Shown: positions 16,519-25,560, counted from the first letter of the stretch. The stretch is 64,000 bases of DNA from Acidimicrobiales bacterium (GCA_030447445.1 JAUJOW010000002.1:68208-132207); one strand, 5' to 3'. Notes: generated by a model from the sequence alone, not told the origin. Made by a program: numbers and translations.

Positions 16519-17652
16519 GTGCCCTACGCCGCCTCCCTGTCCCGCCACCCGATCCCGGCCGTGGCCGCCGGTGAGGTCATCGGCGAGGTCATCGAACAGG
16601 TCGGCGAAGCACCTGACCTCGCCGTGCTCTTCGCCACCGTGCCCCTCACCGGTGCCGTGGAGGACGTCGCCGCCACGGTGCGGTCAGTCCTGCGGCCCCG
16701 CACCCTCCTCGGTGCCACCGCCAGCTCGGTGCTCGGTGGTTCCCACGAGGTCGAGGAGGAGACCGGTCTCGCGCTGTGGGCCGGCCGCTTCGGTGCCGCC
16801 ACCCCGGTTCGCCTCGAGGCCGAACCCCTCGACGAGGGCTTCGCCATCCGCGGCCTGCCACCGGTGGCCGAAGGTCAGTCGACGCTGCTGCTCCTGGCCG
16901 ACCCGTTCTCCTTCCCGGCCGAGGGCTTCCTCGCTCAGCTCGGCGCCGACCGGCCCGACCTCCAGGTGGTCGGAGGCCTGGCCTCGGCGGCCCGCGGGCC
17001 CGGCGGCAACCGGCTGGTGCTCGACCACGAACTGCACCACGACGGCGCCGTCGGCGTGCTCGTCGCCACCGACCGGTTGGTCGGCACGGTGGTCTCCCAG
17101 GGGTGCCGACCGGTGGGTGAGGCGATGATCGTGACCCGAGCCGAGGGCAACGTCATCTTCGAGCTCGCCGGCCAGCCCGCCCTCGACCGGCTGACGGCCA
17201 TGGCCGAGCGAGCCAGCGACGCCGACCGGGCCCGCCTGCGTCACGGCCTGCACCTCGGCGTGGTGACCGACGAGACGAAGGCCACGTTCAGCCGCGGCGA
17301 CTTCCTGGTGCGCAACGTGCTCGGCGCTGATCGCCGGGTCGGTGCGATCGCGGTGGGCGACGTCGTGGACGTCGGGTCCACTGTGCAGTTCCAGGTCCGC
17401 GACGCGGACGCCGCCGACGAGGACCTGCGCACGCTCCTGGCCGACGCCGGCCACCACGACGGGGCGCTCGTGTTCACCTGCAACGGTCGGGGAACCCACC
17501 TGTTCGGGCGGCCGCACCACGACGCCGACCTCGTGGCCGGCTTCACCGGGGGCAACTGCGCCGGCATGTTCTGCGCCGGTGAGGTGGGGCCGGTGGCGGG
17601 GCGCAACCACCTCCACGGCTTCACCGCCTCGGTCGCCCTCTTTCGCGACTGA
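16519..17652 (+). CDS. FIST N/C sensory-domain protein
   Basis: A 377-residue protein with a FIST_N domain (about 1-180; LAVLFATVPLTGAVEDVAATV, LLGATASSVLGGSHEVE) and a FIST_C domain (about 190-370; GALVFTCNGRGTHLFGRPHHDA and FTGGNCAGMFCAGEVGPV, the hallmark end). FIST domains are proposed small-ligand sensors, possibly for amino acids, and here no kinase or cyclase domain is fused. The GTG start directly follows the upstream stop (two-base gap), which fixes it; the frame is open further upstream without coding signs. The partner signalling protein is not in view. Confidence 0.85.
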   Translation: MPYAASLSRHPIPAVAAGEVIGEVIEQVGEAPDLAVLFATVPLTGAVEDVAATVRSVLRPRTLLGATASSVLGGSHEVEEETGLALWAGRFGAATPVRLEAEPLDEGFAIRGLPPVAEGQSTLLLLADPFSFPAEGFLAQLGADRPDLQVVGGLASAARGPGGNRLVLDHELHHDGAVGVLVATDRLVGTVVSQGCRPVGEAMIVTRAEGNVIFELAGQPALDRLTAMAERASDADRARLRHGLHLGVVTDETKATFSRGDFLVRNVLGADRRVGAIAVGDVVDVGSTVQFQVRDADAADEDLRTLLADAGHHDGALVFTCNGRGTHLFGRPHHDADLVAGFTGGNCAGMFCAGEVGPVAGRNHLHGFTASVALFRD

Positions 17653-17653
17653 C

Positions 17654-17686
17654 CCACCCGGCGCCGGTAGCTCCACGGGCGGGTGG
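17654..17686. terminator. Weak inverted repeat between convergent genes
   Basis: CCACCCG and CGGGTGG form a 7-bp stem with a 19-base loop in the 35-base gap between the convergent FIST and aldehyde dehydrogenase genes. There is no T-tract. Confidence 0.3.
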
Positions 17687-17687
17687 T

Positions 17688-19154
17688 TCATGCGCCGGTG
17701 GGCAGGCCCGTCGAACCGCCGGCCGGGAGGCTGATCGACTGGTACTCGAGGTAGGCCTCGAGGCCCTCGGGGCCGAGCTCGCGCCCGAGCCCCGAGCTCT
17801 TGAACCCGCCGAAGGGGCAACCGAACTCCAGCATGAAGCCGTTGACCGTCGAGCTCCCGGTGCGCACCCTCCCGGCCACCTCGGTGGCGGCCTCGACGTC
17901 GGCGCCGTACACCGACCCGGACAGGCCGTAGGGCGAGTCGTTGGCGATGGCCACGGCGTGGTCGACGTCGTGGTAGGCGATGACGGCGACCACGGGGCCG
18001 AATATCTCCTCTTGGGCGATGCGCATGGAGTTGTCGACGTCGGCGAAGACGGTGGGCTCGACGTACCAACCGCGATCCAACCCGGTCGGGCGCCCACCGC
18101 CGACGACCACCCGGGCCCCCTCCTCGCGCCCCGAGGCGAGGTATCCCTCCACCCGAGCCCGCTGACGCTCGGCCACCAGCGGTCCCACCTCGGTGGCGGG
18201 GTCGGCCGGATCCCCGACGGTGAGCGCACCGACGGCCTCGCTCAGGCGGTCGACGACCTCCGCGTAGCGGTCACGGGAGGCCAGGATGCGGGACTGGGCG
18301 ACGCAGGCCTGGCCGTTGTTCATGACCGCCGCCGGCGTGAGGCCGGCCACGACGTCGTCGAGGTCGGCGTCGTCGAGGATGATCGAGGCCGACTTCCCGC
18401 CCAGCTCGAGGGTCACCCGGCGCAGCCGCTCCCCGCACAGCGAGGCGATGCGGCGCCCGGCGGCGGTGCTGCCGGTGAACGCCACCTTGTCCACGTCGGG
18501 ATGGATCACGAGGTGCTCGCCCACCTCGCGGCCGGCGGGAACGATGTTCACCACGCCGGGCGGCAGGCTTGCCCGCTCGAGGCACTCGGCCAGCACGTAG
18601 GCGTCGAGCGGCGTCTCGGGCGCCGGCTTCACCACCACGGTGCAACCGGCGATCATCGCCGGAGCCAGCTTCAGCATCGTGACGAAGAGGGGCACGTTCC
18701 ACGGGACGATGGCGGCCGCCACCCCCACCGGCAGCTTGCGGACCAGGGCCGTACCCAGCAGACCGCTGCGGCGCTCGGTGAACTCGTACTCCTTGGACAG
18801 ACCGACGTAGTAGTCGGCCACCATCGTCGAGGAGAACACCTGCCCCATGATCGACCACGCGATGGGAGAACCGTTCTCGGCCGTGATGAGGCCGGCCAGC
18901 TCCTCGCTGCGGTCCTGCAGCGACGCCGACACCGAGGCCAGCACCCCCGCCCGCTCTTCGGCGGGCAGGTGAGGCCAGGGCCCCTGGTCGAAGGCCCGTC
19001 GAGCGGCAGCCACGGCTCGGTCGACGTCGGTCCGCTGCCCCTCGGGGACCCGCCCGATCACCTCCTCGGTCGACGGCGAGACCACCTCGATCACGTCGGC
19101 ACCGGCCGGTGCCACCCAGTCCCCCCCGATGAACAGACGATCGTGCACCAGCAT
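17688..19154 (-). CDS. NAD(P)-dependent aldehyde dehydrogenase
   Basis: A 488-residue ALDH-superfamily enzyme oxidising an aldehyde to its acid. Visible elements are the NAD-site segment AAAIVPWNVPLF, VTLELGGKSASIIL with the general-base Glu, NNGQACVAQSRI with the catalytic Cys, EEIFGPVVAVI and the C-terminal PFGGFKSSGLGRELG. It resembles the broad-range betaine/aryl-aldehyde branch; the substrate is not predictable. A GAAGGGAAC Shine-Dalgarno precedes the ATG, a TAGTCT -10 lies further upstream, and a palindrome covers the expected -35 (separate entry), so it is probably repressor-controlled. Confidence 0.9.
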   Translation of the reverse strand: MLVHDRLFIGGDWVAPAGADVIEVVSPSTEEVIGRVPEGQRTDVDRAVAAARRAFDQGPWPHLPAEERAGVLASVSASLQDRSEELAGLITAENGSPIAWSIMGQVFSSTMVADYYVGLSKEYEFTERRSGLLGTALVRKLPVGVAAAIVPWNVPLFVTMLKLAPAMIAGCTVVVKPAPETPLDAYVLAECLERASLPPGVVNIVPAGREVGEHLVIHPDVDKVAFTGSTAAGRRIASLCGERLRRVTLELGGKSASIILDDADLDDVVAGLTPAAVMNNGQACVAQSRILASRDRYAEVVDRLSEAVGALTVGDPADPATEVGPLVAERQRARVEGYLASGREEGARVVVGGGRPTGLDRGWYVEPTVFADVDNSMRIAQEEIFGPVVAVIAYHDVDHAVAIANDSPYGLSGSVYGADVEAATEVAGRVRTGSSTVNGFMLEFGCPFGGFKSSGLGRELGPEGLEAYLEYQSISLPAGGSTGLPTGA

Positions 19155-19184
19155 GGCGTTCCCTTCGGGGTTTGGTGGGCGTCG

Positions 19185-19190
19185 AGACTA
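19185..19190 (-). promoter_or_regulatory. -10 box TAGTCT for the aldehyde dehydrogenase gene
   Basis: TAGTCT on the minus strand lies about 30 bases upstream of the ATG, leaving a short leader with a Shine-Dalgarno. The palindrome at 19196-19221 covers the expected -35 position. Confidence 0.4.
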
Positions 19191-19195
19191 GAGCA

Positions 19196-19221
19196 GCGTC
19201 TGACACACCGTCAGTTGACGC
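19196..19221. promoter_or_regulatory. Nested palindrome, operator-like
   Basis: An inner CTGAC-ACACC-GTCAG dyad is enclosed by GCGTC and GACGC arms, giving a 26-base nested inverted repeat between the divergent aldehyde dehydrogenase and tkt genes. Its spacing and position over the -35 region fit a TetR- or GntR-type repressor site. The regulator is unknown. Confidence 0.45.
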
Positions 19222-19262
19222 CGCGGCGATCGATCGCCCGATCACCGTCGCAGCCTGCTGGG

Positions 19263-19268
19263 TAGGGT
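19263..19268 (+). promoter_or_regulatory. -10 box TAGGGT, leaderless start of tkt
   Basis: TAGGGT ends six bases before the tkt GTG. A TTGACG 42 bases further upstream is too far to be its -35. Confidence 0.55.
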
Positions 19269-19274
19269 GGCGCG

Positions 19275-21248
19275 GTGGAAGAGCGGAACGACATCGAACA
19301 GCGCGCCATCAACGTGATCCGGGGGCTGTCGATGGACATGCCGCAGGCCGCGGGCTCCGGTCACCCGGGGACGGCCATGGCCCTCGCTCCCCTGGCCCAC
19401 GTCCTCTGGACCCGCGTGATGACCTACGACGCCGCGTCCACCGAGTGGCCCGACCGTGATCGCTTCATCCTCTCGTCCGGCCACGCCTCGCCGCTGCTGT
19501 ACTCCATGCTCCACCTCACCGGCTACGGCCTCACCCTCGACGACCTGCGCGCCTTCCGGCAGTGGAAGTCGGCCACCCCGGGCCACCCCGAGGTGCACCA
19601 CACCCCCGGTGTCGACGTCACCACCGGGCCGCTCGGCCAGGGCTTCGCCAACGGGGTCGGCATGGGCATCGCCGAGCGCTTCCTGCGGGCCCGGTTCGGC
19701 GCCGACCTCTGCGACCACCACACCTTCGTCATCTGCTCGGACGGCGACCTGGAGGAGGGCCTCAGCCACGAGGCTGCTTCCCTGGCCGGCCACCTCGGCC
19801 TCGGCCGGCTCGTCTACGTCTACGACGACAACCACATCTCCATCGACGGAGAGACCGAGCTGGCCCTCTCCGACGACGCCGGCAAGCGCTTCGAGGCCTA
19901 CGGCTGGCACGTGAACAACATCGGCGAGGTGGCCAACGACTGCGACGCTCTCGAGGCCGCCATCCGAGACGCCATGGCCGTGGACGACCGGCCGTCACTG
20001 GTGATCCTGCGGAGCCACATCGGATACCCATCGCCCAAGTTCACCGACTCGGAGTACGCCCACGGCAACCCCCTCGGCGAGGACGAGGTCGCCGTCACGA
20101 AGGAGCTGATGGGGCTCCCGCCCGAGGAGACGTTCTGGGTGCCCGACGACGTGGCCGAGCTCTACGGCCGGGCGGGGAGCGCCGGTGCCGCCGCCCGGGA
20201 GGCGTGGGAGAAGCGGTTGGCGGCCTGGGGCGGCGACCGTGCCGCCTTCGACGCCTGCCTCGCCGGCCGGGGTCTCCCCGACTGGCACCACGCCCTGCCC
20301 TCCTGGGAACCGGGCGAGAAGATCGCCACCCGCAAGGCCAGCGGGAAGTGCCTGCAGGCCGTACTCGACGTGGTGCCGGGGCTCATGGGAGGAGGGGCCG
20401 ATCTCACCGGCAACACGGGCACCGCCGTCGCCGGCCACGGGGTCCAGTCAGCCGAGGACCATGCCGGCCGCCAGATCCACTTCGGCGTCCGCGAGCACGC
20501 CATGGGTGGCGTGATGAACGGCATGGCGCTCCACGGCGGCACCGTGCCCATCGGCGGCACCTTCCTCACCTTCAGCGACTACATGCGTGGTGCGGTCCGC
20601 TTGGCCGCCATCAGCGAGGCCCACGTCATCTACTCGTGGACCCACGACTCGCTCGGTCTCGGCGAGGACGGGCCCACCCACCAGCCGGTCGAGCACCTCG
20701 CCTCGCTGCGGGCCATGCCCCGGCTGCGGGTGCTGCGCCCCGGCGACGCCAACGAGACCGCCGCCGCCTGGCGCCTGGCCGTCGACCACGACGGGCCCAC
20801 CGCCCTGGCCCTGTCCCGCCAGGACCTGCCCGTGCTCGAGGGCGTCGACCCCGACGGCGTGGCCCGGGGTGCCTACGTCCTGCGCCCGGCGCCCGGGGAC
20901 GACCCCGACGTCGTGCTGATCGGCACCGGTGGCGAGGTGGCCGTGTGCCTGGCCGCCGCCGACCTGCTCCGGGCCGACGACATCATGGCCACGGTGGTGT
21001 CCATGCCGTGCTGGGAGCTGTTCGCCGAACAGCCCGCCGACTACCAGGAACGTGTGATCCCCTCCGAGACGGCCACCTTGGCGGTGGAGGCGGGGGTCTC
21101 CTTCGGCTGGGACCGTTGGGCCGACGCCATGGTGAGCGTCGAGACCTTCGGCGAGTCGGCCCCCGGCACGCAGGCGCTCGAGAACTTCGGCTTCACCCCT
21201 GACAACGTCGCCGCTCGGGCCCGCGAACTGCTCGACGACCTCACCTGA
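19275..21248 (+). CDS. tkt: Transketolase
   Basis: A 657-residue thiamine-diphosphate enzyme that transfers two-carbon units between sugar phosphates in the pentose phosphate pathway. Visible motifs are GSGHPGTAMALAPLAHVL near the N-terminus, the ThDP/Mg2+ motif SDGDLEEGLSHEAASLAGHLGLGRLVYVYDDNHISIDG (split here by type: GDLEEG and DDNHISIDG), FGVREHAMGGVMNGMAL with the catalytic Glu, and THDSLGLGEDGPTHQPVEHL. The length is typical of bacterial transketolases. It begins a tkt-tal-pgl operon and starts with GTG next to a TAGGGT box. Confidence 0.96.
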   Translation: MEERNDIEQRAINVIRGLSMDMPQAAGSGHPGTAMALAPLAHVLWTRVMTYDAASTEWPDRDRFILSSGHASPLLYSMLHLTGYGLTLDDLRAFRQWKSATPGHPEVHHTPGVDVTTGPLGQGFANGVGMGIAERFLRARFGADLCDHHTFVICSDGDLEEGLSHEAASLAGHLGLGRLVYVYDDNHISIDGETELALSDDAGKRFEAYGWHVNNIGEVANDCDALEAAIRDAMAVDDRPSLVILRSHIGYPSPKFTDSEYAHGNPLGEDEVAVTKELMGLPPEETFWVPDDVAELYGRAGSAGAAAREAWEKRLAAWGGDRAAFDACLAGRGLPDWHHALPSWEPGEKIATRKASGKCLQAVLDVVPGLMGGGADLTGNTGTAVAGHGVQSAEDHAGRQIHFGVREHAMGGVMNGMALHGGTVPIGGTFLTFSDYMRGAVRLAAISEAHVIYSWTHDSLGLGEDGPTHQPVEHLASLRAMPRLRVLRPGDANETAAAWRLAVDHDGPTALALSRQDLPVLEGVDPDGVARGAYVLRPAPGDDPDVVLIGTGGEVAVCLAAADLLRADDIMATVVSMPCWELFAEQPADYQERVIPSETATLAVEAGVSFGWDRWADAMVSVETFGESAPGTQALENFGFTPDNVAARARELLDDLT

Positions 21249-21263
21249 GGAGCACCACTTTCT

Positions 21264-22418
21264 ATGGGCCGATTGCACGACCTCTGCCAGGAGCACGGCC
21301 AGAGCCCCTGGCTCGACAACCTCCGACGGGGCTGGATCACCAGCGGCGAGTTGCAGCACTGGGTCGACGAGGGGGTGCGGGGCATCACCTCCAACCCGTC
21401 CATCTTCCAGAAGGCCATGGCCAAGGGCGACGACTACGACGAGCAGTTCCTCGACTCGGTCGGCGGTGGGAGCTCCATCGAGAACGCCTACTGGGACCTC
21501 GTCACCTCCGACATCGCCGCCGCCCTGGCCATCCTGCGACCGGTGTACGACGCCAGCGACGGCGACGACGGCTTCGTGTCGGTCGAGGTGGCGCCGTCCC
21601 TGGCCATCGACACCGAGGGCACCATCGCCTCCGCCCGGGAGCTGCACACGCGCATCGACGAGCCCAACCTGTTCGTCAAGATCCCGGGTACGCGGGAGGG
21701 CACGCCTGCCATCGAGACGATGATCGCCGAAGGTCGCAGTGTGAACGTGACCCTGCTGTTCGGGCTCGAGCGCTACGCCGAGGTCATCGAGGCCTACCTC
21801 GCCGGACTCGAGGCGCGGGTGGCCAGCGGCGGCGAGATCAACGAGGTGCGGTCGGTGGCGTCCTTCTTCGTCAGCCGGGTGGACACCGAGGTCGACCGCC
21901 GTCTCGACGAGATCGGCACCGACGAGGCGCTGGCGCTCAAGGGCAAGGCGGCGGTGGCCAACGCCCAGCTCGCGTACCAGCTCTTCCGGGAGCGGTTCGG
22001 CGACGAGCGGTGGCAGACGCTGGCCGGCCGCGGTGCCAAGGTGCAGCGGCCGCTGTGGGCCTCGACCTCGGTGAAGAACCCCGACTACCCAGACACGCTC
22101 TACGTCGACCAGCTCATCGCCCCCGACACGGTGAACACGATGCCCGAGGACACCCTCGAGGCGTTCGCCGACCACGGCACCCTGGCCCGCACCGCCGACG
22201 CCGACCCCGACGGAGCGCGAGCCACCATCGACGCGCTGGCCGAGGTCGGCGTGGACATGGCCGACGTCACCCGGGTGCTGGAGGAGGAGGGCGTGGCCGC
22301 CTTCGTCAAGTCCTACGACGAGCTGCTGGCCACCCTCGACGCCAAGGCCGACGAGCTCGACGTCGCCCCCGGGGAACCCAGGGACACCGGGGACACCAGG
22401 GACACCGGGAAGGCCTGA
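21264..22418 (+). CDS. tal: Transaldolase
   Basis: A 384-residue actinobacterial-type transaldolase transferring dihydroxyacetone units. Landmarks are SPWLDNLRRGWITSGEL, GVRGITSNPSIFQKAM, FVKIPGTREGTPAIE with the Schiff-base lysine (FVKIPGT), VNVTLLFGLERYAEVIEAYL and LWASTSVKNPDY. A GAGGAG Shine-Dalgarno lies 12 bases before the ATG, and the gene is 15 bases from tkt. The last ~12 residues are an Asp-Thr-Arg/Gly run encoded by a 9-base tandem repeat, an unusual tail absent from the catalytic barrel. Confidence 0.95.
   Translation: MGRLHDLCQEHGQSPWLDNLRRGWITSGELQHWVDEGVRGITSNPSIFQKAMAKGDDYDEQFLDSVGGGSSIENAYWDLVTSDIAAALAILRPVYDASDGDDGFVSVEVAPSLAIDTEGTIASARELHTRIDEPNLFVKIPGTREGTPAIETMIAEGRSVNVTLLFGLERYAEVIEAYLAGLEARVASGGEINEVRSVASFFVSRVDTEVDRRLDEIGTDEALALKGKAAVANAQLAYQLFRERFGDERWQTLAGRGAKVQRPLWASTSVKNPDYPDTLYVDQLIAPDTVNTMPEDTLEAFADHGTLARTADADPDGARATIDALAEVGVDMADVTRVLEEEGVAAFVKSYDELLATLDAKADELDVAPGEPRDTGDTRDTGKA
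22381..22409 (+). repeat. 9-bp tandem repeat in the 3' end of tal
   Basis: GGGACACCG, GGGACACCA, GGGACACCG and a partial fourth copy encode the GDT-RDT-type tail of transaldolase. In-frame minisatellites like this can change length by slippage. Confidence 0.75.
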
Positions 22419-22425
22419 ACATCCC

Positions 22426-23100
22426 ATGGGGGGTCTGGCGGGCCTGTGCGTGGTCGACGACGTCCCCGGTGAGTTCGCCGAGCGGGTCGTCGAGCAGTAC
22501 CAGGCCCGGGTCGACGGCCAGTTCTCGCTGGCTCTCTCCGGGGGAGGCACGGCCCGGGCCTGCTATGAGCGCCTGGCCGCCGAGACGGGGACCCGCATCG
22601 ACTGGTGGAAGGTGGACGTCTACTGGGGCGACGAGCGCTGCGTCCCCCACGACCACGAGGACTCCAACTACCGGCTCGCCCGTGAGGCGCTGCTCGACCG
22701 GGTGGGTGCCGCCAACGCCACCCACCTGATGCGGTGCGCCGAAGTGGACGCCTACCAACTCCGCCTCGGTGACCTCGGCCGCCTCGACCTCGTCCACCTC
22801 GGCCTCGGGCCCGACGGCCACACGGCCTCGCTGTTCCCCGGCTCACCGGCGCTCGACGCCGACCCCGGGCGCCTGGTGTGCCTCAACTCGGATCCGACGG
22901 GGCGCAACCCCTACGAGCGTATGACGCTGACGCTGTCCGGCATCGCCCGCGCCCGGCTGGTGATCGTCACTGTGGCGGGCGAGGAGAAGGCCGACGCCCT
23001 CGCCGCCGTCGCCGCCGGCGACGACGTGCCCGCCGCTCGCATCACCGCCGATCGGGTCCTCTGGTTGGTCGACCCCGCCGCCGCCTCCCGGCTCCCCTGA
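22426..23100 (+). CDS. pgl: 6-phosphogluconolactonase
   Basis: A 224-residue SugarP_isomerase-fold enzyme hydrolysing 6-phosphogluconolactone. The key segments are FSLALSGGGTARACYERLA (phosphate-binding), VDVYWGDERCVPHDHEDSNYRLA, GLGPDGHTASLFPG (the diagnostic Pgl motif with the catalytic His) and RMTLTLSGIARAR. Seven bases separate it from tal, so it belongs to the same operon. In many actinobacteria zwf and opcA lie between tal and pgl; both are missing here. Confidence 0.93.
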   Translation: MGGLAGLCVVDDVPGEFAERVVEQYQARVDGQFSLALSGGGTARACYERLAAETGTRIDWWKVDVYWGDERCVPHDHEDSNYRLAREALLDRVGAANATHLMRCAEVDAYQLRLGDLGRLDLVHLGLGPDGHTASLFPGSPALDADPGRLVCLNSDPTGRNPYERMTLTLSGIARARLVIVTVAGEEKADALAAVAAGDDVPAARITADRVLWLVDPAAASRLP

Positions 23101-23117
23101 CCCCACCACCGGGGATC

Positions 23118-23154
23118 AGCGCGCCCACGGTCGGACATCGACGGTCGGCGCGCT
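23118..23154 (+). terminator. Inverted repeat between pgl and fbiC
   Basis: AGCGCGCC and GGCGCGCT form a perfect 8-bp GC-rich stem with a 21-base loop, 17 bases after the pgl stop. There is no U-tract. It may end the tkt-tal-pgl transcript ahead of the fbiC promoter. Confidence 0.45.
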
Positions 23155-23172
23155 CGTCTCACAAGGGGTCGG

Positions 23173-23178
23173 TAGGGT
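23173..23178 (+). promoter_or_regulatory. -10 box TAGGGT, leaderless start of fbiC
   Basis: TAGGGT ends seven bases before the ATG at 23186. It overlaps the alternative upstream GTG (23177), which argues for the ATG. Confidence 0.55.
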
Positions 23179-23185
23179 GCCGGGC

Positions 23186-25558
23186 ATGACGGCCGACCTC
23201 TCGGGGCTGCCCCTCGGCGAGCTGTTGGCCCGAGCCCGGCAGATCCGCGACGCTGCCCACGGCACCCGCATCACCTGGTCGCCCAAGGTCTTCATCCCGC
23301 TCACGATGCTGTGCCGTGATCGCTGCGGCTACTGCACCTTCGCGCAGCCGCCGGCCCGCCTGCAGGCCCCCTACCTGAGCCCGGACCAAGTGCTCTCCAT
23401 CGCCCGCCGGGGCGCGGCGGCGGGCTGCCACGAGGCCCTGTTCACCCTCGGCGAACGGCCCGAGGAGCGCTACCCGGCGGCCCGAGCCTGGCTCGATCAC
23501 CACGGGTACGCCTCCACCGTCGACTACCTCGCCGCCATGTGCCGCCTGGTGGTGGACGACACCGGCCTTCTCCCGCACGCCAACGCCGGGGCCCTCCACC
23601 CCGGCGAGCTGGCCACGCTCCGCCCGGTGGCCGCCTCGCAGGGGATGATGGTGGAGACCCTCCGGGGCGACCTGGACTGCCATCGGGGCGCGCCCGACAA
23701 AACCCCCGAGCGGCGGCTGGCCACCCTCGAGGGGGCCGGGGAGGCCGCCATCGCCTTCACCACCGGGATCCTCGTTGGCATCGGCGAGACCCGCGGCGAC
23801 CGGCTGGCCGCCCTGGAGGCCATCGCCGCCAGCCACCGCCGGCACGGCCACGTCCAGGAGGTGATCGTCCAGAACTTCCTGCCGAAGCCGGGTACGGCGA
23901 TGCACGACCAGCCCCCCTGCCCACATGACGAGTACCTCGAGGCCATCGCCCTCGCCCGCATCGTGCTCCCGCCCGAGGTGCACCTCCAGGCCCCACCCAA
24001 CCTCACCGACACGTTCGCCGGGCTGCTCGACGCCGGCATCGACGACTGGGGGGGCGTCTCGCCGGTCACCGCCGACCACGTCAACCCCGAGCGGCCATGG
24101 CCGGACCGGGAGCGGCTGCGGGAGGCCACCGAGGGAGCCGGGTTCGAGCTGGCCCCTCGGCTCACCATCTACCCCACCTACGCCCTCGACCCCGAGCGCT
24201 GGCTCGATCCCGCCCTGCGCTTCGCCGTGCTCGACCGCAGCGACGCCGAGGGCCTGGCCCGCGACGACCCCGGCGCCGTGCTGCCCCAGCAGATCGGGGA
24301 GATGCGCAACGTGGGCGACGGGGCCGAGGTGGTCCTCGTCGGTCGGCGGTCCACGGCCTGGTACAGCGGGGCCGACGCCGACCCACCCGACCTCCTCGGC
24401 GCCGGACTCGTCGCCGGACTCGGAGGACGGGCGGCGGCCGGTGGTGCCGTCGGCGAGGTGCTCGCCGGGGTGGCGGCCGGGCAGGAGCCGGGCGAGGACG
24501 AGCTGGCCACGCTGTTCGCCGCTCGCGGTCGGGAGGTGGTGGCCGTCGCCGAGCTGGCCGACGACCTGCGGGTGCGGGCGGTGGGCGACACGGTCACCTG
24601 GGTCCGCACCAGGAACATCAACTACACGAACGTCTGCACCTTCAAGTGCCGGTTCTGCGGGTTCTCGAAGGGCCCCTTGTCGCTCAACCTGCGCGGCACC
24701 CCCTACCTGCTGACCCTGGACGACATCGCCGGGCGCGTCGCCGAGGCCTGGGACGCCGGCTGCACCGAGGTGTGCCTCCAGGGCGGCATCCACCCCGACT
24801 TCGACGGCGACTACTACGTCGAGGTGGCCCGAGCGGTGAAGGCGGCGGCGCCGGACATCCACGTGCACGGCTTCACCGCGCTCGAGGTCACCGAGGGAGC
24901 ACGTCGGCTCGGCGAGCCCCTCCCCGCCTACCTGCGCCGGTTGGGTGAGGCCGGTCTGGCCAGCCTCCCCGGCACCGCCGCCGAGATCCTCGACGACCCG
25001 GTGCGGGCCGTCCTCTGCCCGGACAAGATCGACACCGAGGAGTGGCTGGAGGCCCATCGGGCCGCCCACTCGGTCGGCCTGCGGTCCAACGTCACCATCA
25101 TGTTCGGAGCGGTCGAACAGCCCCGGTCATGGGCCCGTCACCTGGTGCGCACGCGAGCACTGCAGCGCGAGACCGGGGGGTTCACCGAGTTCGTCCCGCT
25201 GCCCTTCGTGCACATGGCCGCTCCCATCTACCTGCAGCGCAACGCCCGCCGGGGGCCCACCTGGCGAGAGGTGGTGCTGATGCACGCCGTCGGTCGCATC
25301 GCCTACGACGGTTCCATCCCCAACATCCAGGCCTCGTGGGTCAAGCTCGGGTTGCGGGGGGCCCGCCAGCTCCTCTCCGCCGGGGTGAACGACCTGGGTG
25401 GCACGCTCATGAACGAGAGCATCTCCCGGGCCGCCGGGGCCGCCCACGGCCAGGGCCTCGAGGAGGAGGACTTCCGGGCCATCGTGGCGCCGCTCGGGCG
25501 GGGCCTCGAGCAGCGCACCACCCTGTACGGCCGGGTGGCCCCCTCCCCCGTCTCCTGA
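23186..25558 (+). CDS. fbiC: 7,8-didemethyl-8-hydroxy-5-deazariboflavin (FO) synthase, fused CofG-CofH type FbiC
   Basis: A 790-residue fused radical-SAM enzyme that makes FO, the chromophore of coenzyme F420, from tyrosine and a ribityl-pyrimidine. The N-terminal half carries the first 4Fe-4S radical-SAM motif, CRDRCGYCTF; the C-terminal half carries the second, CTFKCRFCGF, after a ~90-residue Ala/Gly-rich linker. Further family segments are VNPERPWPDRERL, the NYTNVC lead-in and GVNDLGGTLMNE. The start is set at the ATG because a TAGGGT box overlaps the alternative GTG three codons upstream. A LOG-family gene follows after two bases. Confidence 0.95.
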   Translation: MTADLSGLPLGELLARARQIRDAAHGTRITWSPKVFIPLTMLCRDRCGYCTFAQPPARLQAPYLSPDQVLSIARRGAAAGCHEALFTLGERPEERYPAARAWLDHHGYASTVDYLAAMCRLVVDDTGLLPHANAGALHPGELATLRPVAASQGMMVETLRGDLDCHRGAPDKTPERRLATLEGAGEAAIAFTTGILVGIGETRGDRLAALEAIAASHRRHGHVQEVIVQNFLPKPGTAMHDQPPCPHDEYLEAIALARIVLPPEVHLQAPPNLTDTFAGLLDAGIDDWGGVSPVTADHVNPERPWPDRERLREATEGAGFELAPRLTIYPTYALDPERWLDPALRFAVLDRSDAEGLARDDPGAVLPQQIGEMRNVGDGAEVVLVGRRSTAWYSGADADPPDLLGAGLVAGLGGRAAAGGAVGEVLAGVAAGQEPGEDELATLFAARGREVVAVAELADDLRVRAVGDTVTWVRTRNINYTNVCTFKCRFCGFSKGPLSLNLRGTPYLLTLDDIAGRVAEAWDAGCTEVCLQGGIHPDFDGDYYVEVARAVKAAAPDIHVHGFTALEVTEGARRLGEPLPAYLRRLGEAGLASLPGTAAEILDDPVRAVLCPDKIDTEEWLEAHRAAHSVGLRSNVTIMFGAVEQPRSWARHLVRTRALQRETGGFTEFVPLPFVHMAAPIYLQRNARRGPTWREVVLMHAVGRIAYDGSIPNIQASWVKLGLRGARQLLSAGVNDLGGTLMNESISRAAGAAHGQGLEEEDFRAIVAPLGRGLEQRTTLYGRVAPSPVS

Positions 25559-25560
25559 AG

